NCBI GenBank assembly: GCA_037976565.1
Contig: CP137666.1
Span: 54,711,271 to 54,775,270 of the forward strand
Length of the DNA: 64,000 bases
DNA from: Mesocentrotus franciscanus
Taxonomy: Eukaryota; Echinodermata; Echinoidea; Camarodonta; Strongylocentrotidae
Direction of reading: 5' to 3'
The notes beneath the pieces were generated by a model. It saw only the letters and a list, made by a program, of their open reading frames with translations, was not told the DNA's origin and did not search any database. The position numbers and the translations under genes were made by a program. Each line of letters begins with the position of its first letter. The stretch's first letter is position 1. Shown here piece after piece: positions 10,723 through 23,687 of the stretch.

Positions 10723-12246
10723 TTTTTCAAATGTGTTCCACCTCCGAGGTGTGAAGGAATCATTTTTATGGATGCTTAGCAGGAAAATTGAATTTGATAT
10801 CGAGGGAATGAAGAAACCCTTCCGTTCCATTGCAGTGTATATATGAAGATTTCACTCATGCCTCTGTTTTTACAGCACTGGCTGCTTGAATTTAGTAGAA
10901 ACATGATAAAAATTGTTTAGTGTGTGCATGAACATAAGTCACTATGTCTTACCATTACAACAGAAGTATTACAAATCATTTTTAGAAAAATAAATATTTT
11001 ACTTACTTTGTCAATAAGAGTACTTTAAAAATTATGTTTCATAATCTGAATACGGTTGGTATTTTAGGTTTAATCAAGAAAATAGAATCTAGGAAAAAAC
11101 AAATGTATTGTTTAATGAGAGATAATATGTAAGATATTTAGATTTGCAAGCTCTCAGAAAATGTGTGAGTTACAATCTCTTTACATTCCTGTACTGTAAA
11201 GGCAGTGGTTTTGTGTGACAAATTAATCAAGTCATGTGACACAAGAAAGTTATCAGGTTTTTTAATTAGTGCTGCATGAGATTTTGCTCATATGTACTTT
11301 ATCTAATACACATGTTCAACTTTGCACTTGCCAAATATATCATGAAAATGCACAACAAAAAGAACACAAATATTTCCTGCTTTTACAGTATACAGAATCC
11401 CACCTTGATCTTGTAACACATGTAGTGTATAATTATATAGTCCAATTCGGTTGCCATGGTTTCTGGGACCACTGTAGTCCTTTTTCCATCCTAGCTGGGG
11501 CTATTCAAGAGCATAACAAGATATACAATGTCTTATATAATCAGAGAGGTGCATGGCCGTCCCTGAATTAAAGCAGGAATATTTTAACTATTATTTAGCA
11601 TTCTTGATGGTCCCCAGTAATGGTGGCTGACAATGAGGGCGCACTTCCATGTTCAGCTTTCCGAATTGGTGTAGAGAAAGAATATTGCTTTGATTACTAT
11701 GAAATATTAACATTATTTTCATGCCCTACGATGCTATGCTTGTGCCTGCTAATTTTAGATATCAAATAGTCTCATCAATTGAATAAAGAAGTCTAGAATA
11801 AAAATTACTTTGAAAGATTATATGCCATCGTGTTGATTGTCAAAATGTTGAGAGATGAACGAGATAAAAGGAGAGATAGTCATGATAAAGAGTTATCTCT
11901 TTTATATTGTCTGCTGAGAGCTAGAAAGGCATTCAATTTAATCCTGTCATGTACATGTAGAGCGAGGTACTGTAGCTTTATAAATAGCGGAATGTAGCGG
12001 CTTGAAAAGACATAGCCGAAACCCAAAACATGTCATTGTGGAAAATCATGATTTTATGGCATAAGAGGAAGAACCATATCATGAAGACATGGAACTAATT
12101 AAATAATTCTACAACTTTTATGATAAGGCTAAATAATTTCCTACAATATGTCGAATTACGAGTTTTAACTACCAACATCAACAATTATGCATTTTCTATT
12201 CTGGATTCATAGTTTCATGCCACTACATTTTGCTATTAAAGCTACC
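10723..12246. other. Intergenic, no gene seen
   Basis: AT-rich sequence with short chance reading frames only. No domain, RNA gene or clear repeat recognised. Confidence 0.35.
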
Positions 12247-12250
12247 TTAA

Positions 12251-12577
12251 AGTATACCACTCACCCCAAAACCAAATTTTGTTCTGTTTCTCAGTGATTG
12301 CATGTCTTAATACTGCATTTGAAATAAGAGATTCATATAATACTTCAGTAAAGAATATTTTGCAAGTTTAAATGCACTCTCAGTCAACATTAAAGCGACT
12401 TGTGAATAGACTACTCAACGCACCTGTATGGCCCGCATGGAACCCCAGTCAGACTTGGCCCGGCTCTGTCTACTTGTTTATCCATTAGCCCATAGAATGC
12501 CGGGTGAAGTTTGTTTAGGTTGATTTTATACATTCTAGCTGTACACAAATATTTTGTTCAGGTGATTGGTATACACT
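12251..12577. repeat. TTAA-flanked MITE, family 2
   Basis: Ends AGTATACCACTCACC / GGTGATTGGTATACACT with flanking TTAA at 12247-12250 and 12578-12581. Internal text such as GACTTGG and the TTGTTTAGGTTGATTTTATA-like block matches the copies in intron 7 of both gene copies. Confidence 0.7.
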
Positions 12578-12581
12578 TTAA

Positions 12582-15249
12582 TGCCCTTATGGCTCTAATT
12601 GGCAGGCAATATTACGGATAATGCTCAGACCGAGTAAAAAATTGGGGGGGGGGGGTTGATTTCTGATAAAAAATACACACATATGCACTCTGTATTGTAC
12701 ATTGGGACGCACACACATGCACAACCGTTGCAAACACCTTCAATAGCTCACTTGAATTCATATGGACTCGATCGAAAGTGTGGACCAAATTTTGTTTAAT
12801 CACTGATTTCATTTACATGTACTTAAACCTATTGACTACTGAACACTTTCATTCTCATAGGGTTCGAACGGGAACCATCCACTTAGGTTTGCAATGGTTT
12901 AATGTGCACAAGATCTAGATTGGTCTTATCAATACCACCAAACATACTCATGTTTCAAAGGTAAGTTCTTTCACATGACATCGAATCTGAAACAATCATT
13001 TCCTCTTACCACTACTCGATCTTCTCATTACACATTACTGAAGTACACATCCATGGCCGACATGAGCTGATAATACATGTAGCAAGCAAACAACATCAGA
13101 GTCACACTAATTCAATATTTATATACTGTTCCATTTATTTCTCTGTGAAGCATATATAAAGACAGCCACATCGTGCTAAAAAAATGACAATAATCACATA
13201 CAATAAATTGAGCAGCCCAATTCACATAATTTCATAGGGGCCAGTCATTTCCAATTTGCTTCTTTACATAATTTCATCTAGCAAGATACATGTACAATGT
13301 AACTTTACAAAGCAACACTGTTATTTAAACATAAATGGCAATTTCATCATCAAATACATTATACAATATTAGGTTTGAAGAATCTATACATATACGTGTT
13401 ACACATTGATAAGGCATTACCATCAAGACATCTCTTTTGACACAATTCATTAAGTTAAAGTTCAAGTAGAATTTCTTCTCGTATAATTGATCGAAAGTCC
13501 TCATGATCATCACAACTTGATTTTCAAATACAATTCTAATTTAGGAAATTGATGGACAAACAAAGAAACACTTAACAAAAATTCAGAGGGTCAACTTAGA
13601 AAATTATGCTTTCATGTCATCGTCCGGATAAGAAAAACAATAATAATTCGATAATTTGATAATGAATGCCATTCATTGCAAATTGCATTAGACAGTTATG
13701 ATCCAAAATTTGAAATTCCATTTTTCATTAACAGGTGAATCCCCCATAGTATTACCCATGGGTCATGTCTGAGACACGAAATACCCGGTACATGTACATG
13801 CATAGTGTTCCATTATTAAGTCTTACCTACAATGAATATCTTTGAATATCTTCTACAAAAAAACAGCCTCTCTGTATATTTGAATGCCTTCTGAAAAATA
13901 TGTAGGATCTAAAGTAAATTCCAAAATGATGATATGCCCAGTCTCCCCCACACATTGGCTTGAACATGAGAACTTATGCTGCCGGGGTATCATCTCAAAG
14001 TAGCTAAAATATCATGAGACTCCTCTGTAACCTGACGACTCTTGGTAACTATACAAGTATCTCTGTGGTGTGGCATCTCAAGTCCACAATAAAATTACAA
14101 AACATAGCATCTCATCCTGTACAACATATTATCTTGTCATGATTATCATACAAGCAGAGAGCATCATCGCATTGCAACGTCCTATACAACAGTCCTATCT
14201 AGACTCAGCACAGAGGCAGGTTGCAGCCGAGGGATAAGAATGGCACAAGTGAGTTACTACATCATAGAAGCACACATATATAGAATATTATGGAAGCAAT
14301 CTGGACAAATAAAGCCAAGCAAATCACCTTCGACTCAATATCTAATCTATCCAAATTAGAGTATACAGATAGGAAGTAGCTATTTTGAGGGGTATATAAT
14401 GATGGGGAATGAATAACACTTATGGTGGCCAAAGACTTGGTCTGTCTCAGGAAACAAATTTTCACAAGAAAATCTAAAATAAAAAGTAATGTTAACTCTA
14501 AAGCTGCAGGAATGAAACAGAATGGTTAAGAAGATAGAAAAGTAAAAGTGGGCGCAAACAAGTACAAACACAATCATCATGAAAATCACCAACGAAAGGA
14601 AACAGTGAAAAACAAAAATGTCCCATAGTTATTTTACCCTGTCAAACCAATAAAACAGCTCACATAAAAATAAATAACCCTGGAATTTTTTAGTTGTCAT
14701 GATGCGATGCACTTTGTGGTTATAAGATTAATCATTCTTGTTTGATAGTAAATACATTATCTTTGAAACATGATTTCGTTACCAAAAATAAAACTGTTAA
14801 ACTAGTGTCTTGTTATAAAGTTGAATCCGTCTTTTATACTGTCCATAATGGTCATCCTCCATCCTCCAAAATAAACATGCCTTCAATTCTAACGGAGTGC
14901 TGCACATAATGATCAAAATGCTTTGCTTGACATCTAAACCTGTTGACTACTGGCTTCTCTCAATCCCATAGGCTTAATACAGCAATCACCCAATTCCTGT
15001 AGGCAATGGCTATAGGCAGGAATGATTTCAATTTCTTGCCCAACATTCATCTTATGGTTGTCTATCAGGAGACGAGGGCAAGTGGACAGACGAAAGTGAA
15101 ACAACTTTCTAAGGATTGAACAGATAAATCATACAGGCAAGAAAAGAAATCAGAGTACGATGAATAATGGTTTCATCCCTATTATGGTTTGGTTTACAGT
15201 AGGACTATAGAGTGAGTCTATTGCAAGAATATGGTATTAAAATGATCAT
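12582..15249. other. Intergenic, no gene seen
   Basis: AT-rich with several TACATGTA palindromes and a G run at 12646-12655. It could contain the 3' UTR of a minus-strand neighbour, but no coding exon is visible. Confidence 0.35.
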
Positions 15250-15497
15250 AGCCCTATCTTACCAAGAGATGACATTGATCCGAATCGACAACTTGTGTTT
15301 GACATCAATCGCTTTTCTACACATCATCGGTTGAGAATGAGAAGGGCCTTAATTAAGTCTACAGAAAACATTACACTTTAAGGCGCTTCTCATCCTCAAC
15401 CGACGACATGAGAAATGAGCAATTGTTAACTTTGTGATTGATTGGAGGACTTGTGATCAATAAGGATCAATCACAACTATTTTATAAGACAGGGCCC
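15250..15497. repeat. MITE related to the 8051-8208 element
   Basis: Starts GCCCTATCTTACCAAGAG and ends with the inverted counterpart ATAAGACAGGGC. It shares the TGATTGAT/ATCAATC interior, with an extra internal inverted pair around CTTCTCATCCTCAACCG and CGGTTGAGAATGAGAAG. Confidence 0.65.
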
Positions 15498-16168
15498 ACT
15501 TACACATGTAATGTACATGTATATAAATGGAATAGTGCTCTTTGCTCTTCATACTCACAACAGGCAAACTTGGAGTGAATAAATACACTCTGTTAATATC
15601 AATTAGTCAACATTGAGCTCAAATTCAGGTCTACACGTACACATGACCTCTTTGCAGTAATTCTTAAGCATTTTGAAAACTGAAAGGAAAAATATACTAA
15701 ATTGCATATATGCCTGCATAGGAAAAATAGAATAAAACCCAGTGTATGATAATGATGTATTTGGAGGAAAAAATAAAAACAACCCCTATATGGATCTAAG
15801 ATAGATCAAATAAATAAATTACTAATTAATTTAAGTGCAAACATAGGCAAGAACAAAGGCAAACAAACATGACACAATTTACCTTCAAACAAAATTTGAC
15901 GCAACATATAAGAGGTAAATTCATGGTGAAATTAAAGTTAATGGTATAACATTTACATCATACTGTTCTTAGACATTACAAAGACATAACAAGTAAAGAA
16001 AGTGATATTTAGCACCAATTATTTAGATTTCAAATAAAACACTATGCTTGGAGGTGGCATATGGGTAATATATAAGAGAAACATAATTTGACAATGAGCA
16101 GAATATTCTTTGCCATGTATCTCATTACTAGAAATGATTTGAAGCAGTTCACTTTGTTAGTTCTACAT
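15498..16168. other. Intergenic, no gene seen
   Basis: AT-rich sequence between the MITE and the foldback element. Nothing recognisable. Confidence 0.35.
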
Positions 16169-16190
16169 GTACAAACGAATCCATGAGTAC

Positions 16191-16556
16191 ACATGCTCCG
16201 CCGACGATTGCTCCGCCGACATTTACTCAGCAAAACGCGACATTTGCTCCGCGACATTTGCTCCGCGACATTTGCTTCGACGTCACATGCTCCGCCGACA
16301 TTTGCTCCGCCGACAATTGCTTCTCCGACAATTGCTCCGCGACATTTGCTCCGCCGACAATTACTCCGCATAAAGTGATAAATGCTCCGCGACATTTGCT
16401 CCGAACGACAGTTGCTCCGTCGACTGTTGCTCCAACGACAATTGCTCCTCCGACATTTGCTCCGCCGATAATTGCTCCTCCGACATTTGCTCCGCATGAA
16501 GCGACATTTGCTCCGGTGACATTTGCTCCGACGACATTTGCTCCGCCCAAAAAGTT
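16191..16556 (+). repeat. Left 15-bp minisatellite arm of the foldback element
   Basis: About 24 degenerate units of GCTCCGCCGACATTT and variants (CAATT, GCGACATTT). The 3-divisible unit keeps several frames open, giving spurious APPTFAPPT- and RRHLLRR-like peptides. Confidence 0.85.
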
Positions 16557-19232
16557 TACTGGACATTCTTACTCGGGACATGCCTATATACTCTCTTTGA
16601 ATTATTTTTTTTAGAGCAGATATGAAATATTGTTTGCCGGATAGTTTTTTAAGCTTTCTTAAGGTGCCTGAAAATGTCAGTTCTGGAGATGCCGTTCAAT
16701 AATGTTATCCGGCTATATAGCCATTTGCAATATCAGTATAATTGTACTTTAGTAGTGCATGTGATGCTGTACAATCCCTTGCTGTAGGTATGTTATACCC
16801 CAAGAATATGAAGAGTTTTCTTGAAAGGGACCTAAATCAAGGTTTTTATTTGATACATTTTCCTTTGTTCTTTCACCAAAAATCTTGCTGAAATCTTGTA
16901 TTTTATATAATATCTTTTTAAATATATTTTTTTATTTAGGGAATTTTGCAAGAAAACAGGGATATAGGGCCTTTTGCAAGAAAACAGTTGAATGCTTAAT
17001 AGACTCGTACATGTTATTAGCTGTTCATAATTATGAAAAGTATCTAACATGATAAGCACCAATCTCTCCATCCTTGTACCATCCTATTGCAACGCTACTC
17101 AATCAGTTACTTTGCCCCACATAGCAATAGCATCTATAGAATTCAATTAAGAGCAACAGCAGCCCTAGTTGCCGTGATGCATTTGGATAATCAGAACACC
17201 ATGAATACCTGGGGTCTCATCGTTATTCATAAGGACTATTAATAAGGACCGCTATTCATAATATGAGGGGAGGGTCGCTATTCATAATACAAAATCGGGG
17301 TCGTTAATCATAACGATCACTATTCATAATGCAAGAAAACTGTATCATAACAAGAAAAGAGTGTTGGTATTCATAATATTATACCTTATTTATTGTCCTA
17401 TTATGGGAAGCGCTCCTTATGAGTAATATGTCCCTCAATTTTAATTATGAATAGCGACCCCATCTCATATTATGAATAGCAGCCCTTATGAATGATGGTC
17501 CTTATGAATAGTGGTCATTATGAATAGCGAGGTTACTTTGAATACCTAGTCCTTATCCCCATCCAATTGTCACCTTCTGCCCCTCTTTGCGGGATAGTAC
17601 ACCCTGCCCCGTGCACTGTACCCATCCCATGGAGTTTTGAGCTCCTTGCCCCTTTAGGGTAATCCACCATCTACCCCTTCTTTGGTTAATTTTATCCCTG
17701 CCCACTTTGCCCCGAGCCCTCCACCTGCACACCCCCTCTCCACCCAAACAGCTGTGAACTCTATCCAATACTAAACACAACTTGATCCTGTGGGATTTCT
17801 GAGATGATTAGATCTGCAACTACACGTAGTTTGCTCAGTTGGCTGTATACTGCTTTCTTATTGGTCATTGGAGCAGCAAATTATTTATTACAGCCAATCA
17901 GGACAAACAAAAGATAGAATGGATAAAGGGCGTTTTGCATGAAAAGTCTTGGAGAAAGGGCCTTTTGAAAGAACATTAATTTCATATCAATTTTGTCCAA
18001 ACTCCCTGAAACTGTTTTTGGATTGAATAGTGAGTTTGATACACATGGTGAAAGTCTATTTAGCAGTGTAAAAAACTTCAAAATGATTTTTTTTAAAAAT
18101 GGATTTAGGGCCTTTTGCATGTAAGCTCTTGTATAAAATTCATAATTGCATGCTTGCCTGATCCAATTCACCCCGATTTTTTAACAAAAATAACGGAAAT
18201 AAGATTCTTTAAAGGGAAACAAATTATAACATTTTCAAAATGCAATCATTTTCTTCTTTTTCAGGAATGTTATGAAACACCATATTTGTGAATCAGATCA
18301 GATCATTATCTAGAAGGTCAAGAGAAAGAAATTTTAGACATATTCCCTCCGGGAGAAGATATTACTTGATTGATGATTCACAGCATGATAGTCATAGCCA
18401 GGAAGCTGGAAATATGTGGGGAATAATCAAGAAAAATGAAATGGGTATGCATCCTTACTTTGTAAACAAATTACCCAAAACATCTTTCCAATTTGTTTTC
18501 TCATTCACCCCGTTTAACGGTGCCTATTTATTTTTAAAGCATATTTCTCAATCTTTCTATTTCAGAGCAGTTTGACACATGTATAATACGTTTCCTGTTT
18601 AAGCTGTAATTGCTTTCTAGATTTTTATTGTTATTGAGGATATTTACCATCCAACACTTGATATGTAGGATTGTGTTTATGTTATAATGCTGCCTGTTGC
18701 ATCACCAGTTGAGAATGTTTTGACTATTGTTCGGTTAGCAGGAGTAAGAGAATGGTTTCCAATCCTTTTTATACATATTTTGCAATATCAGCATAGATTC
18801 TTTGATATGTTAATAATTGTATGGTGCTCAATCCTCTTGTTTTCGAGTTTGGTTTTTATAAGATTCTTTGATCAATATCTCGGATGTCTGTTCTTTTGTG
18901 TGTTGCCTAGTTTTTGAGACAATTCGGAATGACGCATAAATAGGCTTACTTTGTACTTGCATGATTATGCATATCCGAAAACTGGTTAAAGACAACCTTA
19001 AGTTCTGGGAAAAGTATTTTTTTGGTGTGTTTTCGTTTTTTTTTTCCTGTTCAGTTAGGAAGAATGTTATAACTTTTTAAAAGGTTCCCTGAAAGGGGTT
19101 TCTCGTCAAAGGCCTTTATAATTTATATTAGTAATGACAAGAAATAGCTGAAAGGTTCGGGCTGAACATTTATGCCAGAATAAATTGAGTTTGGTCCCAT
19201 ATACTATTACTCGTTTCTGCATGCAGCGCAAG
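16557..19232. other. Interior of the foldback element, left part
   Basis: Mostly AT-rich. It contains a palindromic block at 17215-17535 and a C-rich stretch at 17550-17760. A possible exon-like frame occurs at 18265-18442 after a TTTTTCAG acceptor and before GTATGC, encoding NQIRSLSRRSRERNF and onward, but no family is recognised. Confidence 0.35.
17215..17535. repeat. Palindromic MITE built on CTATTCATAA units
   Basis: The left arm (17215-17330) repeats GCTATTCATAAT. The right arm (17400-17535) repeats the complement ATTATGAATAGC in mirrored order. It is an imperfect hairpin of about 320 bp. Confidence 0.65.
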
Positions 19233-20707
19233 CAGTCGCGGATCCAGGAGGGGCCGAGCGGGCCTTGCCCCCGCAAAAAAGAGAGAGAGAAGGAAAAGAA
19301 TTAGGAAAGGGAAAGAGGAGAGAAAGGGGGGAAAAAAAGAAGAGGAAGAATAAAGAAAGGGGGAAGAAGGAGATCGGGAGGGGGCCGAAAGGGCCTTGCC
19401 TCCCACGCTGTTACCTCCCCATCAAAAAAAAATAAGAGAGAAGGAAGGAAAGGGAAGAAAAAAGGAAAAGAGGACATAATGGGAAGGAAAAAAGAGGAAG
19501 AAGAAAAGAAAAGAGTGAAAAGAAGGGGAGATCAGTTGCGATTAATCCCGCCAACAACGTGTGAATCGGGGGAGCCGAAAGGTCCTTGCCTCCCCCCCGC
19601 AAACCTAAAAGAGAGAGAAGGAAGGGAAGGGAAAGGGAAAGAGGTGAGAAAGGGAAAGAAAGAAAAAGAGAAAGAAGAAAGGTAGGGGAGATCAGTTGCG
19701 ATTTTTCCCGCCAACAAGGTGTAGATCGGGGGGCCCGGGGCCTCTGGCGTCCCCCCCCCCAATATGATTCGAAAGTGGTTCATTTCTATAATTCGATACC
19801 GGTGATTGAGTTGCTGAATTGACATAATTTTTCCAGATTTTTCCTCCCTTTTTAGTAAATTATACTTTTTTATGCGTTTGTTGGAAAATGACAAATTCCT
19901 AAATTTACAGTCAGGCAAGAAATATGCTTATTTAGAGGCCTACATGTCATGGCCTGCGGACCTGCGGGGCTACGGGGGCTTCGACCCCCCACTTTTTTCG
20001 AAAAAGTATATTAAAGAGAAATAGAAAGAAAGAGAGAAAGAAAGAAGGAATAGTGACCTGCCAGTGTCAACAAATAATGGGATATCAAAATTTGCTCATC
20101 TGACCGTGATTAAATGCCTAAAAACTCTGAGCTTCCGGGGGCTCTGCCCCCTGGATTCCACCTAAGGCCCTAAGGCAGACCCCTGGATGCTAATCTGAGG
20201 GTAATTTGATGCCTAAAACCCCTGAGCTTCTGGGGACTCCGCCCCCTGGACCCCACGCCAATTAGTGACCTGCCAGTGTCACAATAAGGTATCAAAATAT
20301 GCTCATCTGACCGTTATAAAATGCCTCAAATCCCTGAGTTTCAGGGGGCTCAGCCCCCTGGACCCCACGCCAATTAGTGACCTGCCAGTGTCATGAATAA
20401 GGTATCAAAATATGCTCAACTGACCGTAATTAAATGCCCATACCCCCTAAGCTTCCGGGGGCTCCGCCCCTTGACCCCACGCCAATTTACGCTACGCTTT
20501 ACCTGATCGTCAATACTTTAGCCTCCCCCACCCACTTTGAAAAACGTTCAGCGGGGCCTGCATGTAGAGTGGGGATGATGCGGATTTTGTCTCCCCAAAA
20601 ACGTTTTTGCTCATTACGCCACTGCTGGTCACCATTACGTACCAATATTTGGCTCGCATAATTCAAATTTGGGCCCCCCCCCCTAAGAAATCCTGGATCC
20701 GCGCCTG
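19233..20707. mobile_element. hAT-like non-autonomous element nested in the foldback element
   Basis: Ends CAGTCGCGGATCCAGGA and TCCTGGATCCGCGCCTG form 17-bp inverted repeats with one mismatch. Flanks GCGCAAGC / GCGCAAGT match at 7 of 8 positions, as expected for an aged 8-bp hAT duplication. The interior has GA-rich blocks separated by GGGCCTTGCC-type boxes, then repeats of about 115 bp containing CCTGAGCTTC and GGGGGCTCCGCCCCC. No transposase. Confidence 0.75.
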
Positions 20708-20715
20708 GCGCAAGT

Positions 20716-22004
20716 GCCTGAGGGGGACTTTCGTGTGTAAATTTATCGATTCGATAATCCCTAAATCTTGTTTATGTACACCTAATCTAATTCCACAATG
20801 CTTGAAACTGTTTATTTCGAAATGTAATTGGATGACCAGAACTCCAATACAAATTTGATTGGAATTCAAATCAATTCAATTCGTATTTATTTCATTTCCA
20901 ACAGAAATATAAACAAAGGCATTACAGATATTATTATAGAAAGTAAATCTTGATAGGTAAACAAAATTGTATGAACATAATAGCATTATTACAAGAAATG
21001 GGGGGATCCACTAAAAAGCAGTGCTTGTAGTTTGTGGATCCCCCAGAAAGAAAAAAAAAACAATTATTTCAAATTGTGCTTACGAAGACCTGAAAAACAC
21101 AAAACAATATTACAGAAAGACAACCACGAAACGACAAGGACAAGAAAAACATATAAAAGAAGAAGAAAAGGGTGGAGGAAGAAGGAAGAAGAAGGAAAAA
21201 GAAATTGAGATAAAAAGAAGATAAACCGAGTAGAAAATGACGTTAGGATCATGGAAATTAGGCCTATACAAATTGTAAACGAATTAAGTTGAAACATAAT
21301 GAAGATAATTGTGAAAACAGTTCTTTCAGAAAAGGATGGTAATTACTTATGATATAACATATCTGCATCATGGAATTTTTTTGGTTGAATATATCATGTA
21401 ATTTTTTGTAATTATTATTTGTAAAGGTAAGAATAAAGAAAATGAATAACACTGTTATTTTATTGTCTTCATTGTTTAGTTCTTAACCTTACTGCTTATT
21501 CCCATTTTCAAAAATCATTTTGTTGCAGTTTGATGTTAGTTCTTCATCACATAAAGACAGTGAAAACAAAGTACTCGAATGAGACGGGGTGCTTTACACA
21601 CTATAGTAAAGCTACAAACACTTAACTGAAGGAAAGAAATCTATAGAGAACGGACTAGATATTATTGAAAATACTATTCTAAACAAGAATGTACTACATG
21701 TACTACATTAGGTTACAATTTCATGAGAGAAATAGAACTCGAGTGGGGGAGAAGAGAAGAAGTGAGGAAAATGAAGAAGACTAATAGCATGAGAGGAAAG
21801 AAAAGAGATAGGAAGACAAGAAAAGGGTGTAAAAAGGAAAAGGAGGAGCAAGAGAGAGAGAAAGAGAGAGAGGAGGAGAGAGAGTTTTGAGCTTTGGATT
21901 AGCTAATGTGCAATACATGAAACAGATTTTGAGCGAAGTAATTATCTTTCGGTGGAGAACTTGCATAAGGAGCTGTAACTTGATTTTTTAACATTATGGG
22001 GTAG
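20716..22004. other. Interior of the foldback element, right part
   Basis: Contains AT-rich sequence resembling a non-LTR 3' end (about 20870-21000), a hairpin with stem GGGGGATCCAC at 21001-21046, and GA-rich purine tracts at 21140-21220 and 21730-21890. No gene seen. Confidence 0.4.
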
Positions 22005-22667
22005 AGCAATAAACGGCTGAGCGTTTGTCTTCTGTAAGGCACTTTTTAGGCAAAACAAATGACGGCAGAGCAATTTATTGCACTAATTGCCAGATGAGCA
22101 TTCATGTCTTCCACGAGGCACATATTTTGGATCAGAGAGCAATTTTATTGTCGGCGGAGCATTTGTCTTTTACGGGGCACTCCTGATACGTCGGGGGAGC
22201 ATTTGTCTTCAACGGGGTACTTTTCGGGAGGAGCAATAATTGTCGTAGTAGCATTTGTATTTTACGGGGCACTTTCTGAGCGGAGCAAATGTCGTCGAAG
22301 CAAATGTCACCGGAGCAAATGTCACCGGAGCAAATGTCGGAGGAGCAATTGTCGGGGGAGCAAATGTCGGCGGAGCAACTGTCGACGGAGCAACTGTCGT
22401 TCGGGGAGCATTTGTCACCAGAGCATTTATCACTTCATGCGGAGTAATTGTCGGCGGAGAAAATGTCGGCGGAGCAACTGTCGGCGGAGCAACTGTCGGC
22501 GGAGCATTTGACGTCGGAGCAAATGTCGCGGAGCAACTGTCGTTCGAGGAGCATTTGTCACCGGAGCATTTATCACTTTATGCGGAGTAATTGTCGGCGG
22601 AGCAAATGTCGCGGAGCAATTGTCGGAGAAGCAATTGTCGGCGGAGCAAATGATGTATGAATAGTAG
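22005..22667 (-). repeat. Right 15-bp minisatellite arm (inner part)
   Basis: Tandem GTCGGCGGAGCAAAT units, the inverted form of the left arm. Units become more degenerate toward 22005. Open frames across it are by-products of the repeat. Confidence 0.85.
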
Positions 22668-23041
22668 TATTCCTTTGCCAGAAACAATTTAACCTGAATA
22701 CATCAAAAGTATTCCATTAAACGATCATTTAAAAAAGAATTACACTAAACACAATGTAGCTCCTTACTAAACTTCTAAAGCATCCAACTGGCTTAAAGCT
22801 ACATCACTCATAATATACACACAATCGTTGCGTCGTAAGTCTATGGCCATATTTTCTGAAAGATGTATGTACATGTACGGACGAAAAAAGCTCGCAAGAG
22901 GTATCTCCGGGTGCTCTTATTCAACCTCCTAGCTAGGGACCTTGCATATGCCTGTTTAATGACCGCCGCTTGCGGTCGACGAGGCCCTGCTTACCGCTTT
23001 TGACCTGTAAACTCCTTACAGCACAGCCGATGTAAGATATC
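22668..23041. other. Non-repetitive insert between the two right-arm arrays
   Basis: About 370 bp without the 15-bp unit. The left arm has no counterpart, so it is either an insertion in the right arm or a deletion in the left. Confidence 0.5.
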
Positions 23042-23130
23042 TGGCCATGTCGCGGAGCAAATGTCGCGGAGCAATTGTCGGGTTTTGCGGAGCAAATGTC
23101 AGCGGAGCAATTGTCGGCGGAGCATGTGTC
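23042..23130 (-). repeat. Right 15-bp minisatellite arm (outermost part)
   Basis: Six units ending GGCGGAGCATGTGT, the inverted match of the outermost left units, including the unusual GCAAAAC spacer unit. Confidence 0.85.
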
Positions 23131-23146
23131 GGGTTACCGTACAAAC

Positions 23147-23510
23147 ACCAAATTTATAATGTAAATTAATGCAAACATTTCTTGAAAACAAATACCATTT
23201 AACAGAACCCCATTTTGGCATGTTAATTAATCAGTATACACGGATGTTTATCCTGCAAGGAGATTCAATCAGTAAAATCAATCTATCGACTCGATATCTT
23301 TCAAACAAAACAAAATTTGCCAACAATTATATAGATTGGAATTCAAATATTTATAATAAAGCACTTTATCATGCTATAGGGAAGAAAAAAAAGCAGGAAC
23401 CACTTCAAATATCTCTGCCCTTTATCTTTGATGATTTAGTAATGGAGTTCCCCTTTTAATTGAAACGCCTTTTGTATGACGCACACAATCTGAGTTGACT
23501 TTCCTGTCCA
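23147..23510. other. AT-rich spacer, no gene supported
   Basis: An open frame of about 96 codons (23169-23459) is AT-driven and matches no family known to me. Confidence 0.35.
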
Positions 23511-23687
23511 GGGGCGTGTTTCATCAACTGAAATCGATTTCGATTTTAAAAATCGATTTTAAGGCCGAATCGATTTTAGCTTAAAATTGATAGTTGTGAG
23601 CTGTTTCATCAAATCGATTTTAAGCTAAAATAGATTTTTAGGGGTCTGTAATCAAGGCTAGTGAATTTGGGGTAAATCTACTACAAA

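Larger units (their letters stand above)
16177..23138. mobile_element. Foldback (TU-like) transposon, 6.96 kb, with inverted 15-bp-repeat termini
   Basis: The left terminus (16191-16556) is a tandem array of 15-bp units of the form GCTCCGCCGACATTT. The right terminus (about 22005-22667 and 23042-23130) is the same array inverted. Ordered variants match between the two ends: ACATGCTCCGCCGAC is outermost on both sides, and an ~80-nt block around CCGCATAAAGTGATAAATGC (left 16300-16386) recurs inverted at 22555-22650. The element is flanked by an exact 8-bp direct repeat GTACAAAC at 16169-16176 and 23139-23146. Foldback elements (Drosophila FB, sea urchin TU) have this structure and TU elements have 8-bp duplications. 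No transposase is recognisable inside. The interior hosts a nested hAT-like element. Confidence 0.8.

Noticed and set aside
16042..16614. Several long overlapping open frames on both strands rich in APPTF, RRSKC or RRHLL repeats
   Set aside because: They are translations of the 15-bp minisatellite; a unit divisible by three leaves all frames open. No codon pattern favours one frame.
17553..17780. GC-rich minus-strand frame
   Set aside because: C-rich simple stretch (TGCCCC, CACCCC words), no domain.
18288..18575. 95-codon frame as a gene
   Set aside because: A plausible acceptor and donor surround part of it, but no family match, and it lies in a mobile element; kept only as a note on the interior.
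22104..22687. Repeat-rich open frames on both strands
   Set aside because: Same 15-bp array in inverted orientation, not genes.
16191..23130. Possible CRISPR array
   Set aside because: Units are contiguous 15-mers without spacers, in a eukaryotic genome.
23169..23459. 96-codon frame next to the foldback element
   Set aside because: AT-driven composition, no motif, no splice context.
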